Source of the DNA: Lasioglossum baleicum
Lineage: Eukaryota > Arthropoda > Insecta > Hymenoptera > Halictidae
DNA: 64,000 nucleotides
NCBI RefSeq assembly: GCF_051020765.1
Contig: NC_134937.1
Span: 13,322,947-13,386,946 of the forward strand
Reading direction: 5' to 3'
Position 1 is the stretch's first letter, and every line of letters begins with the position of its first letter. Under the pieces are notes generated by a model. That model did not search any database. It worked only from the letters and a program-made list of their open reading frames with translations, and was not told the origin of the DNA. The translations under genes were made by a program, and so were the position numbers. Shown here piece after piece: positions 39,535-52,399 of the stretch.

Positions 39535-40605
39535 AGAGCTTTCACGTGATTATAGCAAATTTTCCTGTAAAAAAAAATAAAAAAGCAATTTTTTACAATT
39601 TTTGTATGTTATGATATATATATAGTTACCGAATTCGCCTTGAGAAATCCTCTAAAAAATAATAGGTGTATTTGCAAAAACAAGTGACCTTGAACAAGGT
39701 GACCTTGAAAAATCATGAAAAAAAAGAGTTGACAAAAAATTTGCTATAATCACGTGAAAGATCTCTTGAAACCTTAGACCATATATACCCATAGACCCGG
39801 CATAGGTATAGTATGTGTATAGGAAAACCGAGAGTACAGCTCGGAAAAGATAAAGGACGGTGTGACGTCACAAGATAAGTTTTAAGCAGTCTTAAGATAA
39901 TTTCAAAATGGCTGAAACGGCAGACCGACGCCGACGCTACGCCATCATACACTTGCTCCGTGTAAATTTTGTGTAGCAATACATCGATGGCAAGAAATAG
40001 AAATTAAATTGAATGTTATTTCTTCCCTGAATGATTGTAATAGAGCAGAAATCATGTATTGACATTTTCAATTTTTCAACGAATTTGAATTTCATCTACT
40101 CAATTTTTTTGTAAATGCATAAAGATCCGTAGTCTAGCAATGCAATAACTAATCACAAGCGAGGTAAATGTAAATTGTGTAAAACTAGCAGTACTACCTT
40201 CAAATGTTGTAAATGTGATCAATTTATATGTAAAAAACCATTTTGTAACCTGCGATTCCTAAAATAGTTAATATATATAATACTATTATTACTTTATATC
40301 TTAATAAAACATACAGAATAAACGTCTGTATCTCAAATACAGTTTATAATAGATAATTTCATGATACAATGTCAAATTCTTTGAAATTATCCTGTCCATT
40401 CTTCCCGCGTACTGGGTATGTACATGTACATGGCGCACCCGCTGATCCCCCTCACCCCCCATATAAGCCAAGCGTAGGCACTGTCGATGAGCATAGCTTA
40501 TACATCTTTCGAGAACGTGACGTCACACCGTCTTTATCTTTTCCGAGGGCCAAATTATCTGCGCCGGGTCTATAGGTATATATGGTCTAAGCTTGAAACC
40601 CCATG
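39535..40605. repeat. nested inverted repeats
   Basis: Two sets. The block TTCACGTGATTATAGCAAAT at 39541-39563 pairs with 39737-39759. The block 39767-39868 (TAGACCATATATACC, GACCCGGC, CTCGGAAAAGATAAAG, GACGGTGTGACGTCAC) pairs with 40508-40600 in inverse. Between the latter lies a GACTGCGGATC-family end (40112-40134). It looks like nested decayed elements; no coding capacity seen. Confidence 0.6.
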
Positions 40606-40637
40606 CTATACTATACTTGATAAAAACATTTTCTATC

Positions 40638-40774
40638 GGACAGCGGATTTTTTGCATTTATGGCAAAAATGAATAGGTGTAATTTGAAACAGTAAGAACA
40701 TTAGAAGAATTTGAAAATACTGTTATTAAAGTTTATTGCAATTTAGGTGTTATTTTTCATAAAGATCCGCTATC
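40638..40774. mobile_element. short decayed GACTGCGGATC-family MITE
   Basis: Left end GGACAGCGGATTTTTTGCAT, right end CATAAAGATCCGCTATC before TA. About 137 bp; both ends carry mutations. Confidence 0.5.
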
Positions 40775-41290
40775 TAAATATATATAATCTTTACTGGTCA
40801 CGATTCATGGTTCACCCTGTATATTGTCTAAGGTTTGCAACAGGAGCTTCACCTCTGCTGTAGATTTGTACCGTGGTCGAGACACAGCTGCTCCGATCGA
40901 AGGACATGAATAGGAGGGTGGAAGGGAGAGAAGGAGAAAGAGAAAAATACGAGGCCGAAGCAAAAGGGAGAACACCATAACATACAAGATCGGATTGGTT
41001 CTGCTTTCTCCTTTGTCCGCCGGATGGAAACATGTTATAACACGGTCAGACACCTATTAAAATCGGCATTCTAATTATCTCGCGTTGCCCTTTTATTTCG
41101 TCGTTTAGTTCACGCGTACTTACAACACCGTGCCTGATTCGGGACTGTATCGTGGCGATCGGAATTTTGGCGCCTGTACACCGACGCGACATCAGTGACA
41201 GCCTAAATGGTTATGTTTAACGCCGCGTATATCTCGTAGTATGCGTTTCTTCGCACGCGTACATTTATTTTGACGAGCTTGTCCCGTCTT

Positions 41291-41321
<31 letters not shown>

Positions 41322-41322
41322 T
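41291..41322. repeat. CT/GA microsatellite
   Basis: An almost pure CT run of about 30 bp in the gene-free flank. Confidence 0.9.
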
Positions 41323-41458
41323 GAATTGTGCTCGGATTCGCGGTCACGGTGCTCGCTCTTCCCATCGCCAGTAACCTGCAGCCAAGGTTATATCTTGTGC
41401 GTCTTTCGGGGGCTGTATTGTCAAAATCAGCTGCCATTGATATAGCATGCTTATTCCG

Positions 41459-42132
41459 CTAATTCTCGCTCCTCGTTCTTTTTTCTCCCGCTTTTTTCCG
41501 TGGTTTTTTCACTAAATTGTCGACTGCTAACGACGAAATTTCATTCAGCGTCCACGGCTCTTTCTTATCCGTCGCATTTACACGGTCGTACGCGTCGTCT
41601 TCCCCCCTTCCTCTGAAACGAGCGGTACATTTTATTACAGTCTCTTTTCCAATCGTTTTCTGATACGCAAATCGAACTATAGATTCAAACACGACGGTCG
41701 ATCTTGCACGACTTCTGTAAACAAAATATTGTCTTATTATTAAGCGGATTAAAATAATTCATTATTTACTTGTAGTACAATTATATACGATCGGTAAAAA
41801 ACGATCGGGTTTGTATCCCACTTGAAAATATTTACTCTTACTACCGATTGTAAATAAAGGTGCGAATTTACTACAGACTCGTGATAATTTTTTTCCATAG
41901 TCACTAAAAGAGTATACGCTTGTTTGCAAGTATTATCGTATTGTTTCACCCTCTGAGAGAGCAGCTTTCCCAAGACATGCTCGCAAAATACTTGCTGGTG
42001 TATTCGCACCTTCAGATCAAGGAGTACATGGAGTTCGCTTTCTGATATATTCGAAATGATGTGTTTTATGTTTTTATTGATATGTTTGTGAGATATGTTG
42101 CAGAGCCTGGCGGTCGTTGTCGAGTTGTACAT
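41459..42132 (-). CDS. unnamed gene divergent from PAN3
   Basis: Likely two exons: 41822-42132 (ATG at 42132) and 41459-41714. The acceptor TTTACAG at the second exon is good; the donor chosen (CAA then GTGGGA) is weak but the only phase-fitting one nearby. The product would be about 188 residues. Exon 1 is helical and rich in Ile, Asn and His (NIKHIISNISESELHVLLDL). Exon 2 is basic (FRGRGEDDAYDRV, then KKEPWTLNEISSLAVDNLVK) with a Lys/Arg-rich C terminus (KKPRKKAGEKRTRSEN). The WTLNEISSLA stretch suggests a short helical motif, but I do not recognise the family. Nuclear location is a guess from the basic tail. Confidence 0.6.
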
Positions 42133-42288
42133 CTGTACAATAGGAGGCTGAAAGAGCGGCGGTTAAACACTGTTGTTGTTCAGGATCGAGGAGGTTGGGT
42201 GAGAAGTGTTTTCTAGCTGGAAGCAACTTAAACAGAGTAAAAGTGAGGGTTCAACGCGATAGCGGTAAATGCAGTGGTTGAAGGAGAT
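42133..42288. promoter_or_regulatory. 156-bp divergent promoter
   Basis: The two start codons (42132 minus, 42289 plus) are only 156 bp apart, so both genes must share this region, with short 5' UTRs unless an upstream exon exists. Confidence 0.5.
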
Positions 42289-45200
42289 ATGGACCCATCA
42301 ATGTTTGTTGCATACACTCCTCAAACAAACGGCGTTCCACTGGAGTCCAAGCTTGCTACCTACATGGTAGTGTACACCCTTCAGCAATTTATTGGAGGAG
42401 AGTCAAACCTTAGTAAAAGTTTTCTATTGAATATAGTTTTCAATGAACATCGTGTACACATGCTTACGCAAACTGTTAGGGAAATAGTAGTACGATACGC
42501 TTTTATTTATGAATTTGCCTCCTTTATAACTTTGCTGTTTTTCTTACCAATCTTCAAACCCATATACACACATGTTTATAGTCTTTTCATTGTTTGTGCT
42601 TTTCAATAGAATCGTCAAAGTCCAGGGGTAACTCTAAGTACCACCGCCGTTACAAAACATTTGTCGAACCTTTCTCTGGATTCACAGAAAAAAGTAACTG
42701 CCAGTCCAGAATTTGTACCAGGAAGGGGGCTCACTAGTAGCAACAGCAGTTCCCCGAATCTTTTCAATAATTCTTACCATTCTCAAGAGAATGTGGGCGG
42801 TACTACTTACTTTTACCTTGGGAACGTTGCGACCGATGCTGTTGGAGCGGACGATGGAACCGAGACTGTAAGGAATGAGAAGAAAAATTCATACGTCTTT
42901 TAATTCAATCTTCAACGATATTAAGGACGATTTCTGTCAGCAGATTGGAACCGTGGGAGCAGGTCAAATAGGATTCATCTATCCAGGCACACCGGCGCAT
43001 CTTCAACCTGTGAAACCAGCGAAAACTCCGTCGTCTAATAGCTCGTCTGCTCCCTCGACTCCGCCGCCTCAAGCAGCCCCTAGTTTCTTTATCAGCGAGA
43101 GCTTACGAATGGACATTCTCCAGAAGAACGCGTTAACGTTAGCACAACCCGACATAGTACGATTCCCCGACTTGCCAGACGAGGTAGACAGCTACCATGA
43201 ATTGTGCCCTCTAGAACAGATTCATAAACCTGCCTCGACGATGCTTGGATACCAAACTTCAACGTACAAAGCTACCAGCATCAAAAGTGGTACACGGTAC
43301 TGTTTACGTCGTATACATGGTGAGCTTCCTCAGTTATCCGCTTAAACCGATCGAACGTAAATCTGACTAAAGGGTAGCGAAAGTAAGCATTTTATTTGTT
43401 GTTAGATTTCAGACTTGCCAACACAAAATGCATGGTGCTGGTAGATATGTGGAAACGATTATCGCACACCAATTTGGTGCAATTGAGAGAAGTCTTTACT
43501 ACCAAGGCCTTTGGCGACCATTGTTTGTATTAATATCTTAGCCCTGCAAAGACACACTGTTTTTTCGCACTGTACAAAGTTTCCCTGTAGCTCACGACTA
43601 CAAGATTTAATGCTAGGTTTACGGTAAAGACATTCAAAATTTAAAGACACATTCATGTTATTTTTAATACAGTGATTTATTATATAAATCACTATAAAAG
43701 TGATTTATAGTAAAACAGTTACTTTGAGCGGTCCGTAAGCCTAGAGTTAGTTGAGATGCAGTCACAGAAATATAGAGAAAATTTTGCTGAGATATGAGAG
43801 AACTCGGTGTCCCGTTGCAGGGTTAAAGAACACGTTAGATGGATCTTTATAAAGCAATTTTGTTATTTCAGCCATGGTATTCGTTTATGACTATCATCCC
43901 GGCTCTGAGACGCTGTTAAATAAACATTTCTCAGCGACCGAATTAAACGGCTACACGGATCCGTTCTCCTCGGATCCAAATGCTCCTCGACCGTATAGTC
44001 ATACGAAAAACACGATTCTCAGACAGCAACATAGTAGTATGTTGCCTGAGAGTGTGATCTGGAGCTACATTATCCAGCTGACTGCAGCGCTACGCGTTAT
44101 ACATGCTGCTGGTTTGTACAATTACAAAAACAATATAAGAAAAAGAAGAATAATATTCAGTTAATTCTTGAACCATGAAAATTCTGTTCGCAGGTTTGGC
44201 ATACAGATGTTTGGACCCCACAAAAGTGTTGCTCACATCGCGGACAAGACTTCGTTTGAGTTGCGTTGCTATACCAGACGTAGTCACATTCGATGGGAAT
44301 GCGGCGAATCCACTTTCACTTATTCCACATTATCAGCAAGAAGATTTAATCGCCCTAGGGAAACTGGTGTTGGCTTTAGCGTGTCGTAGCCTCCTTGCCG
44401 TCCATCGCGATAACATGCAAGCCTCCCTCGAGCTCGTCGCACGTTCCTACTCCACGGATCTTCGAAATCTCATTCTGTTCGTATACATGCAAAGTATTCT
44501 TATGAAATCTTCGTTCGGGATGATAACGAGCATTTTTCAAATATTTTTCATTCGATCAGAATCTTCACACATACACAGAAGCTGTTACTACTAGAACTGT
44601 TACTTTTCCGAAGTTTCGGCTCTTCGAAAGAAAGTAACAGCCCCAGTTACTACTACTAAACATATTGTTTTGATTGACGGCATGGTTTCCTTTTATCCAT
44701 ACAGAAATGAAAATCTGTTGCTTCAGGTATCTACTTTCCAATCAAGCAAGAAGAAGCGTGACGGATCTCATGCCAATGATAGGAGCCCGATTTTATACGC
44801 AGCTGGACGCGGCTCTGCTGCGATCCGACGTGCTCGAGAATGAGCTTGCCAAGGAGCTTGAGAACGGCCGGTTATTTAAATTACTTGTAAAGCTGGCTAC
44901 CATCAACGAAAGACCAGAGCTTAACATGGAACCTACATGGGCAGAGACGGGCGACCGGTACATGCTCAAATTGTTCAGGGACTATGTGTTCCATCAGGTA
45001 CTGGCTGATGGAAGACCGTGGCTGGACATGGCACATGTTGTATTTTGTTTAAATAAGTTGGATTCAGGGTCTCAGGACAAGGTACGCTTCCTTCAAAATT
45101 ATTCTAACCTTTTTAACATTCGGGTTCAGGACTATTCACTACTTCTTTTTATTGAAACATATTTTTGTTGGTACTTCTTGTTTCATTATTTTTACTTGTA

Positions 45201-45634
45201 AACCTTAAATCACGCTCCTCGTTCACATTTCCGAGTACAAGAATTAATTACACGAGTCTGACGGTAGTACGTATTTATTTTATGAACGAGGTAATTTTTG
45301 AAGAAACAATTCCTTATTATTAGACTGCGTAAAAGATTACGAAAACTTAAGAGCGTTGTAATACTGTTTTTAATGCAATAAAGTCATTAGGGGATAAAAT
45401 CAATTTTTCTTTTACTTCTGCTTTCCGGGATCAATGTAGAACATTTTTATTTTGCATAAAGATCCGCAGTCTACTTATTATGTGTATATATATCTGATTT
45501 TTTGTGTGATGTTGTAGATATGTTTAATGTCACGAGACGAACAAAGTGTATTAGTAGTAAGTTACGCCGAGTTGCGGCAATGCTTGGAAACCTCGTTTGG
45601 AGAGCTGGTACAATCTGCAAAGGACTCTGTCTAG
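42289..45634 (+). CDS. Pan3: PAN2-PAN3 deadenylase subunit PAN3
   Basis: Eight exons: 42289-42366, 42610-42867, 42944-43319, 43406-43522, 43872-44111, 44194-44476, 44727-45081 and 45518-45634. All phases agree, giving 607 residues. Order: Ser/Pro-rich linker with VGGTTYFY, conserved VDSYHELCPLE, the pseudokinase domain (YCLRRIHDFRL, LREVFTTKAFGD, HAAGLAYRCLDPTKVLL with the decayed catalytic loop), then the coiled coil and C-terminal knob (MPMIGARFYTQLDA, TINERPE, SRDEQSVLVVSYAEL). PAN3 dimerises, binds mRNA-associated factors and recruits the PAN2 nuclease to poly(A) tails in the cytoplasm. This model lacks the N-terminal CCCH zinc finger of longer isoforms; it may lie in an upstream exon or be absent. 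Acceptor of exon 3 is a CAGCAG pair, allowing one optional Gln. Intron 7 holds a MITE. Confidence 0.96.
45324..45471. mobile_element. GACTGCGGATC-family MITE in PAN3 intron 7
   Basis: 148 bp between TA dinucleotides (45322-45323, 45472-45473). Left end GACTGCGTAAAAGATTACG, right end TTTTGCATAAAGATCCGCAG then TC. It ends 46 bp before the acceptor of the last coding exon, much as the transporter intron 4 copy does. Confidence 0.75.
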
Positions 45635-46755
45635 GTCTGTGTCGCATTCTTTTCAATTTCTTTTTCGTCGTGCCGACCAGACAGTACATACTCCGAACCA
45701 TAAATGTGATATCACCACTTAGCGGTACTATCATTTTAAACTTTATCAAGACATAGAAGAGTGAGAGATGTGGTCCGGGACTTCGGTGATAAGTATATAT
45801 ACATATATATACGAAGAAAAACCATGAAGAAAAAAAATATAAAATAGTACGTGATCCAGTTTGCGAGCATGTTTCGAATCATTAGATAAACATGTGAAAC
45901 GCATTTTGGTAACTGCCATTCGATTGTAACATATGTGTGCAAGGTGATCATACGTTGTGATGATTGTGAATCGGAAAGAATTTCTGCTGCGGACGCTATT
46001 ACGGTACTGCACAAGAGACAACAGAGTAAGGATAAAAAAGAAAACAAAAAATTGTACACAACTTAATAACGCAATGGATTCTTAAGAGGTCTTAAGAAGA
46101 GGAACACCTAAAACACAGTCGGTGTATAGAATAGATCTTAGGTTTTAGGATACAGCTGGTAAGCATTAATTTTGAAATAAATGTTTATTTTTGAAAGCAA
46201 TCTTAATCGACGCTGTACCTTTATTTCAAACGAAAACATTCCATCGATAATCCTCGGTATGAGTGAATTCGTAACACTGTTCTTCCTTCTATCGTTTTCT
46301 TTTATTCAATCTTGTACTTGATCTGTTCCAGTATATCCAGTTACCGATCTGTAGATTCGGTTCTTGAACTGTCCTATCTACATTCCCTGCAAGCTCTCCA
46401 CCTCTCTTCAACCGCTGTCCGCAATCAGTCAAACTTGATCTCATTTCCTTCGCACAATTGCACGACCACAACCATGGACTTTTGCACACGCATGCACTCT
46501 CTCGTACACATGGTCGTCGCTAACATTTCTGGCTACACAACCGCAATCGCAGGACGTTCACGTAAATTCGTACAACTAACATTCAAACGATTCATTTCAT
46601 TTATTATCTCAGACTTTTCCAAAGCCTACGGTCTACGGCTGAGGATCTTTTAGCACTTTACCTACTAGAAGCCTAATTAATAGGATTATCAATGCTTGTG
46701 CTGGTGAAATTATTAGATGACGTTACTGAGGGTGACTTGTTGGTTCACTATTAAA

Positions 46756-46841
46756 ATTGCTGTTGAAGGATCTTTTAAAAATGATGCAATAATCACCGGT
46801 CGGTAATGTGTTAGTAGATTAGTAGATCCTTCAACAGCAAT
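46756..46841. repeat. 86-bp hairpin with perfect 18-bp arms
   Basis: ATTGCTGTTGAAGGATCT at 46756-46773 pairs perfectly with 46824-46841 around a 50-nt loop. The size is like a microRNA precursor, but the arm pairing is short and no more can be said. It may also be a tiny transposon remnant. Confidence 0.7.
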
Positions 46842-46894
46842 ATCCATTTCAATCGTAAAGATGATTTGTAGCATCCTTTTGGTACAGCATAATT

Positions 46895-47037
46895 ATTGAA
46901 AACCCTGTTAAGTGTTGTATGAGGTATTATATCAATTTCATATCTGTAAGATGAAGAAAATCATACACAATAGAATTATTCTAGATCGGAAGAAATGTTT
47001 AATTTTCAAGTTAAAATAGCTCCGATTGCAAAGGATT
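46895..47037. repeat. TTAACCC-family MITE, partial
   Basis: Contains TATCAATTTCATAT then AATAGCTCCGATTGCAAAGG, matching the right half of 31879-32085. The left end is decayed. Confidence 0.55.
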
Positions 47038-47787
47038 AAACGCATCGCGTGATTATTCAGCTTCTGCTGATGAATGTTAATCGAAATGGTTCCAGATAAG
47101 ATATCATTAAAAATATTTCAAAAAACCGACGAACAACACCGAGTGTTAATACGTTTTCCGGTCGATAAAGTGTTAAAAATTGAATCAAGTTTCCAGTGCT
47201 GCCCATATGGGTGTATCGGGAACAGAGAAATATCCACTGTCCAATAAAGATCTCTTCGGTATCGAGTTCCAAAGCCATATGTCAGTCTTAAGGGAGTATT
47301 CCCATTGACAGGCAAATACATGATCTTATATACGAGCTACGATATCCGTCACGTTCTTAATGCACCGTATCGACGCCCATGCATCTATCCTACGTGCGTT
47401 CTACAGGATCGAATAAGTGTTTAACATATTATACATACACACGTGCGAAACTCTCGAACCGTTCAGTCGAAATAAAAGGGATATCAGACATCTGTTTCTG
47501 TCCAAGACACACGTCGACCGACCGCTGACCGGCCTGTCCACTTCTCCGCCTAATTGTCTTAATGCCGACGTGATTTACTCCCCTGCGCTATGTCACTTCT
47601 GACAATCATTCCCCGGGCACGTATCAACCGTGTACACGTACCATGAACGCGTGTAAGTCTTCATTTTATTCGACGTCAACCCGCTAACCCAGAGACGTCA
47701 AGCGAACGATATTTTCAATTTTCGTTAACAACGCCCGAACGCATATGTTTTGCTTGGTGATAAGCAGATGATTTTTGGAGATTTTAA

Positions 47788-48092
47788 GGGGGTGGTCTTG
47801 TTTTCAGGATTGCAAGACTCGTGACGCGCTTTCTTGTTTAGTCAAAAGCGCTAGATGAAAGATCAATATAGGCCGCGAAAGATTAATTAATAGCCCTCAA
47901 AGGTCCTATTTGTAGCTGTCGCGGCCTTATGAAAATTGCTACATTGAAAAAATTACGCCATGTATACATAAAAATAGGATTTTTGGGGGGGACTGCGGCC
48001 TAGAATGATCTTTGAGACACCCCATCTTTGCATTACCGAGAAATGAGAAGGCGCATCCGCACTCTTGTAATCCTGGAAACGAGACTACCCCC
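47788..48092. mobile_element. TTAA-flanked MITE (piggyBac-type)
   Basis: 305 bp between TTAA at 47784-47787 and 48093-48096. Ends GGGGGTGGTCTTGTTTTCAG and the complement of GGGGGTAGTCTCGTTTCCAG; the pairing continues through AGGATTRCAAGA. No coding content. TTAA target duplication is the piggyBac hallmark. Confidence 0.85.
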
Positions 48093-49329
48093 TTAACTCC
48101 TACGTGACCCTGAATTGTTCAGTTACCCGATTTTTCAGAGAAAAAATCAAGGATGTTGGGGAGAAATTAGTTTTACATTTTCCACGATGCTAAAGAAAAG
48201 ATTGTCCTCCCTAAAATGTGGTAGCCTTCACATTTTAGTAGATAGCCATTTTGGTAGATAGTCTATAAAGCCTCAGCAAACGGACATAGTCCGAGCGCAA
48301 TTGAAAATTCTTGGGACACGACTGTAACAGGATCGCGAGATCCTGTTTGCTTTAAATCCAGTTCAGCCGGTCGTGAAGAAACATCGAACGCCGCGGTGCA
48401 GCGAACCTTTGCGCAAGTGATTTTTCATTGGATCGTCCCACGATCGTGGAACAGGATTGCGCGACGGAAGGTCGAGAACTTAGAGAACTTCAGAAAAAAT
48501 AATGTCGCTTATTGCGACATGCATTGTATTTCTAAAATAATTTTTCAAATGGTCCAATGATGAATTTGACTTGAAAAAATTACGAAATATGTCATTGCTG
48601 ACAGGTAGTCGTTGTGAACGAGACTTTTTGGCTATATGTCACTGATCAGGAGCATTGTGGGCTAACGTGGGTCGTGGTCCCGCGTCAGAAAGAGACCGGT
48701 CCGCGTACCTCCACAACGAGAAACCACTTCTAGCAGGCAATTAAGGGAACCAGCGAATGTATATGACCCGAGCTCCGCGGAGGAAGAACGTCTAGCTTCT
48801 TCTATGCGTTCCGAGAAAAACGGGCTACCAGTGAAACGTGCCCGCGCAATATATGGCATAGAATGTATACGGCCAGCGAGCCACCTCGTTAATCTGGTCG
48901 GGGTCTCCTCCTTTACCTCCGTCGGCCACATTCGGGAAGTCGTGGTATTCGCTGGCAAAAAATGTTTACTAGTATACGCTTATCGGGAATGTGGACCGAA
49001 TTGAAGAGACGCACCGTCAACGGCGGTGTTCGTTAACGGAATTTCGTCGTAACTGTTATCTTGACTCTGGCTAGCGCTGCCCTCTCAACAGAGAATGATC
49101 TCCCATCTCCCTAATAAAAAAGACGGCCTCGTCCTACATTTATATTCTTGCAGAAAATCATATAAGAGATTTATTTCAGCCAGGTGACAGTTGTGTTAAG
49201 TAAGGACACTTACATCTTTCAATGTCTGTCAACCGATTTCGATGAAACTTTTATAATGTATATCAATTGACACAGATTTACAAAACGTATTTTTAAAATT
49301 TTCAATATAGACCCACATTAAGAAGTTGT

Positions 49330-49500
49330 AAACTGCAACTTTTACCATTTTCTATACAATTCCGACCAACTGCAATTATCGAAAAAATTTCTTTTCACAA
49401 CACGCAGTAAACTAATTGCTCCGACTTCTCAAAAAAGTTCAAATCGTGTAGTCGAATATTAAAAAATTATCGTTTTTTTAGATCGTCCGAATATTAATGG
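49330..49500. repeat. AT-rich dispersed repeat
   Basis: Shares CAAAAAAGTTCAAATCGT and nearby sequence (AATATTAA, then TTATCG, then poly-T) with 16740-16870. An inverse decayed relative lies near 24415-24530. No termini or coding content recognised. Confidence 0.55.
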
Positions 49501-52399
49501 GGGTTACTGTGCACAGATCGCTATAGGAGGAAGCCTCTTTTGCTAGGAGGTCAGCCCGGAAAACTAATGAACGCGACGTAATGCAGCTCCTGACCAGAAG
49601 ATTATACCGCGAGAGATAGAGCAGTTTGCGTGAATATTTCGATCTCGCTGGGTGTCTAATTGTAAGATGAGAGACACTGCGAGTAGCCAGCCCGAGTTAA
49701 AATGTTGATGGTGGGAGGTAGGGGAGTACTCGATACAGAGAGACATCTCCATCGGTGTGATGGATGTTTGCCGTGTGTTTGTGGCGGGGTGAACAATACA
49801 GTGCCTCCCGTCGTCGTACAACCATGTTTTGCATCGGATTCGTTTGAATCGATATTCCAGCATACTCGGAGTCGGAGTTTAATCGCCGCATTACGGTGAT
49901 TAATTGTCCGTTAGATACGGGGAAGACAAGTTGTCGGGTAATGTATGTGGGCCGTGGCGAATTTACGTAGCCATGGTGGTAATGCAGTCCCCGTAGGAGG
50001 CGCGAAGTATATTACACCGCGCGTTATAGTCTTTAAAGATAACGCGAAGGTATTTCTGCAACGTGTACTCGCCGGATTTTTTGAAAATATTGTCAAGGGC
50101 ACCTTGGATAATATTATGGGTAGGAAAGATTATGGAGATTGTAATGGGGTAGCATAACAACTACGCACTTGAACGTTCCCTCGTTTAAATCCCGTTTTGG
50201 CCACATGCCCTGATCAGCATTCGCGAACCGCTCGTCGTTTGCATTCTGTAACTATTGAATCATATTTTCCCCACGGATGTATTCAGATACAATTGCTATA
50301 ATATTTCTCAATGAATGGTATTGTTACCCAGATTGGCGATCAAGTGCACAATGTTACACCGTTTGATACCGGTTCCATTAGATCAATTGCACGCATAATT
50401 ATATGAAAGTGGTCAAAGTCATATGTTTCTTGTTTCAAGGAAAAGGATATTAACACTGGATGAATTCCATATGAAGTTGAAATAACAAGAACTGTCCGAC
50501 GGTTCATTTTGGGCGATATCGTAAAAATTACGTTGAACTCGTTTAGTTCGAAATTGAAAGTTGAATTTGAATTTAGATTTAAATACAATAATTGAAAATT
50601 GAATTTCATTATTATAATTATTATAATAATTATGGGTACAATTGAGAACCGCATTCTTCGCATTGCCGACTTGCAAAATATTTAGCGACGCTTCCCCGTC
50701 AATGTTAATCCCTCCAGTCGATAATTTTGCGGTGCCCTTTTCGCGCGCATCGATCCACGGTTTTACTTTAAAATTAACTCTGTTAACCCTTGTCCCTTTG
50801 CAGGACACTCGCACACATGTTAAATAATTAGCTGGCGAATAAACAGTAGGTTCTCCGTTCCGTATTTGTTACGGAAGGAACAAAGACGGTAATCTGGGTT
50901 CTCTATCGTTCATTATTACATGCGTTTTCTATTATTTATCGAGGCAAGGGGGGTGTAAAGCAAATGGAGCATCCCAGTGGGTAAAGAATGTGAAATATTA
51001 AATTCTTCGAGAGTTCAGCTTCGGCTAGGGTACAGACCTGATTCCTTTGGGCCCTAATACTTGGATTCGAAAATGCCTGGTCAGCAGGCGAAACGAGCAA
51101 GAGGTTCTATTGAATCCCTCGACCCAAATCCACTAATTACAGCTCAGTAGGCAACAGGCCGCTTTTCACTAGCGGGTAACATATTTTGCGGTCTCTACAT
51201 AATATAGCCGATGGTAACGACATAACAACGCAGTAAACAGGGTCATAAACGGAAGATTTAATGTTCGGGTCGAGTGATGGAAACGGTAATAGGTTTAATA
51301 CTTTTTCCCCGGAGTTCTGAAATTATTTTTTGCGGTATTGTTATTATATCAAGCTGTAAAACGGAGGTATTCAGTTGTTAACTGATGCTTCGTTTGCCAG
51401 GGTCCCTTTGCACGACTAATTAACCCTTGCACAGATCAAATGCATCCTTTCGCATATCGAATTCACCTCGAGGGTGACTCTGGAATGAAACAACGAAATA
51501 CCATTTTGTCGTGATTCTATTTAACTTTCAGTTACTCGCACTTCACTTTCTACATATGTAACTGGTTACATGGAACTTTATGTCATTCCAGCATAAATAA
51601 AATTTTTATTCAATCAAACAGCTACTTTTAATTTTAAGTATATTTGCAAAACATGTATTTATTATTATGAAGTAGAATCCAAGATTCCAGCATAGAATCT
51701 CAACTCGTTAATCGAACAGTTTCTCTACGAATACCGTGGATGCCTATATGGACTCTGGCAAGAGAGAATGATAGCGATCCGAAGTGATTCTATGCAATAA
51801 TTATATAATTATAATCCGATTGATGTTGTTACTGGTATTAATGTAATTTCGATTTTCTAGGTAGATGAACGGGGAACTTGGAAACCAGGGGTAGGGGTGA
51901 CTTAAATCAAATAAATAATAAAATAATAAGTTGTTCTGAAAATATACCAAAGAATATTTACACTATAGAATACATTTTCAAAATTTCGCGTCCCACTCAA
52001 ACCATTATCGCGCTCTGTGTGGAGTATAACATTACAAACGGAAGTATCAACTATCATATTTTCTCAAAATTTCGTTTTCCACTCGGAATATTATTTCACT
52101 GAAACGGTATCGCGGCAGATCTGGTAAACGGCGTTCAAGATATTTTTCCTGGCAAAATTTCATCTCGTGTTCGCACTAGAATGATTTTCGTAGGGGTCAG
52201 AAATTGTTTTTTGTTCTTGCTCCATTAAATGGACATATTTCTATATACTATTGAAATAATTCAAAATATCTGTTTTCTAGGCGGACGGATCTGCACACAC
52301 TTAAGAGGGTCGGCCGATGCAAATCATACAAAACGAACAAACATATAATAGTGTAAGTAACAAGTTGAGCGAATTCGAAAGTTTCGGGTAATATTCTCC

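Larger units (their letters stand above)
45635..52300. other. gene-free region after PAN3
   Basis: No exon I can support. A possible PAN3 poly(A) signal is AATAAA near 46177. The rest holds MITE copies (46895-47037, 47788-48092), a perfect short hairpin (46756-46841), an AT-rich dispersed repeat (49330-49500) and unclassified sequence. Confidence 0.5.

Noticed and set aside
48662..49004. Overlapping ORFs on both strands in a GC patch
   Set aside because: Neither has splice sites, domain or a convincing start context.
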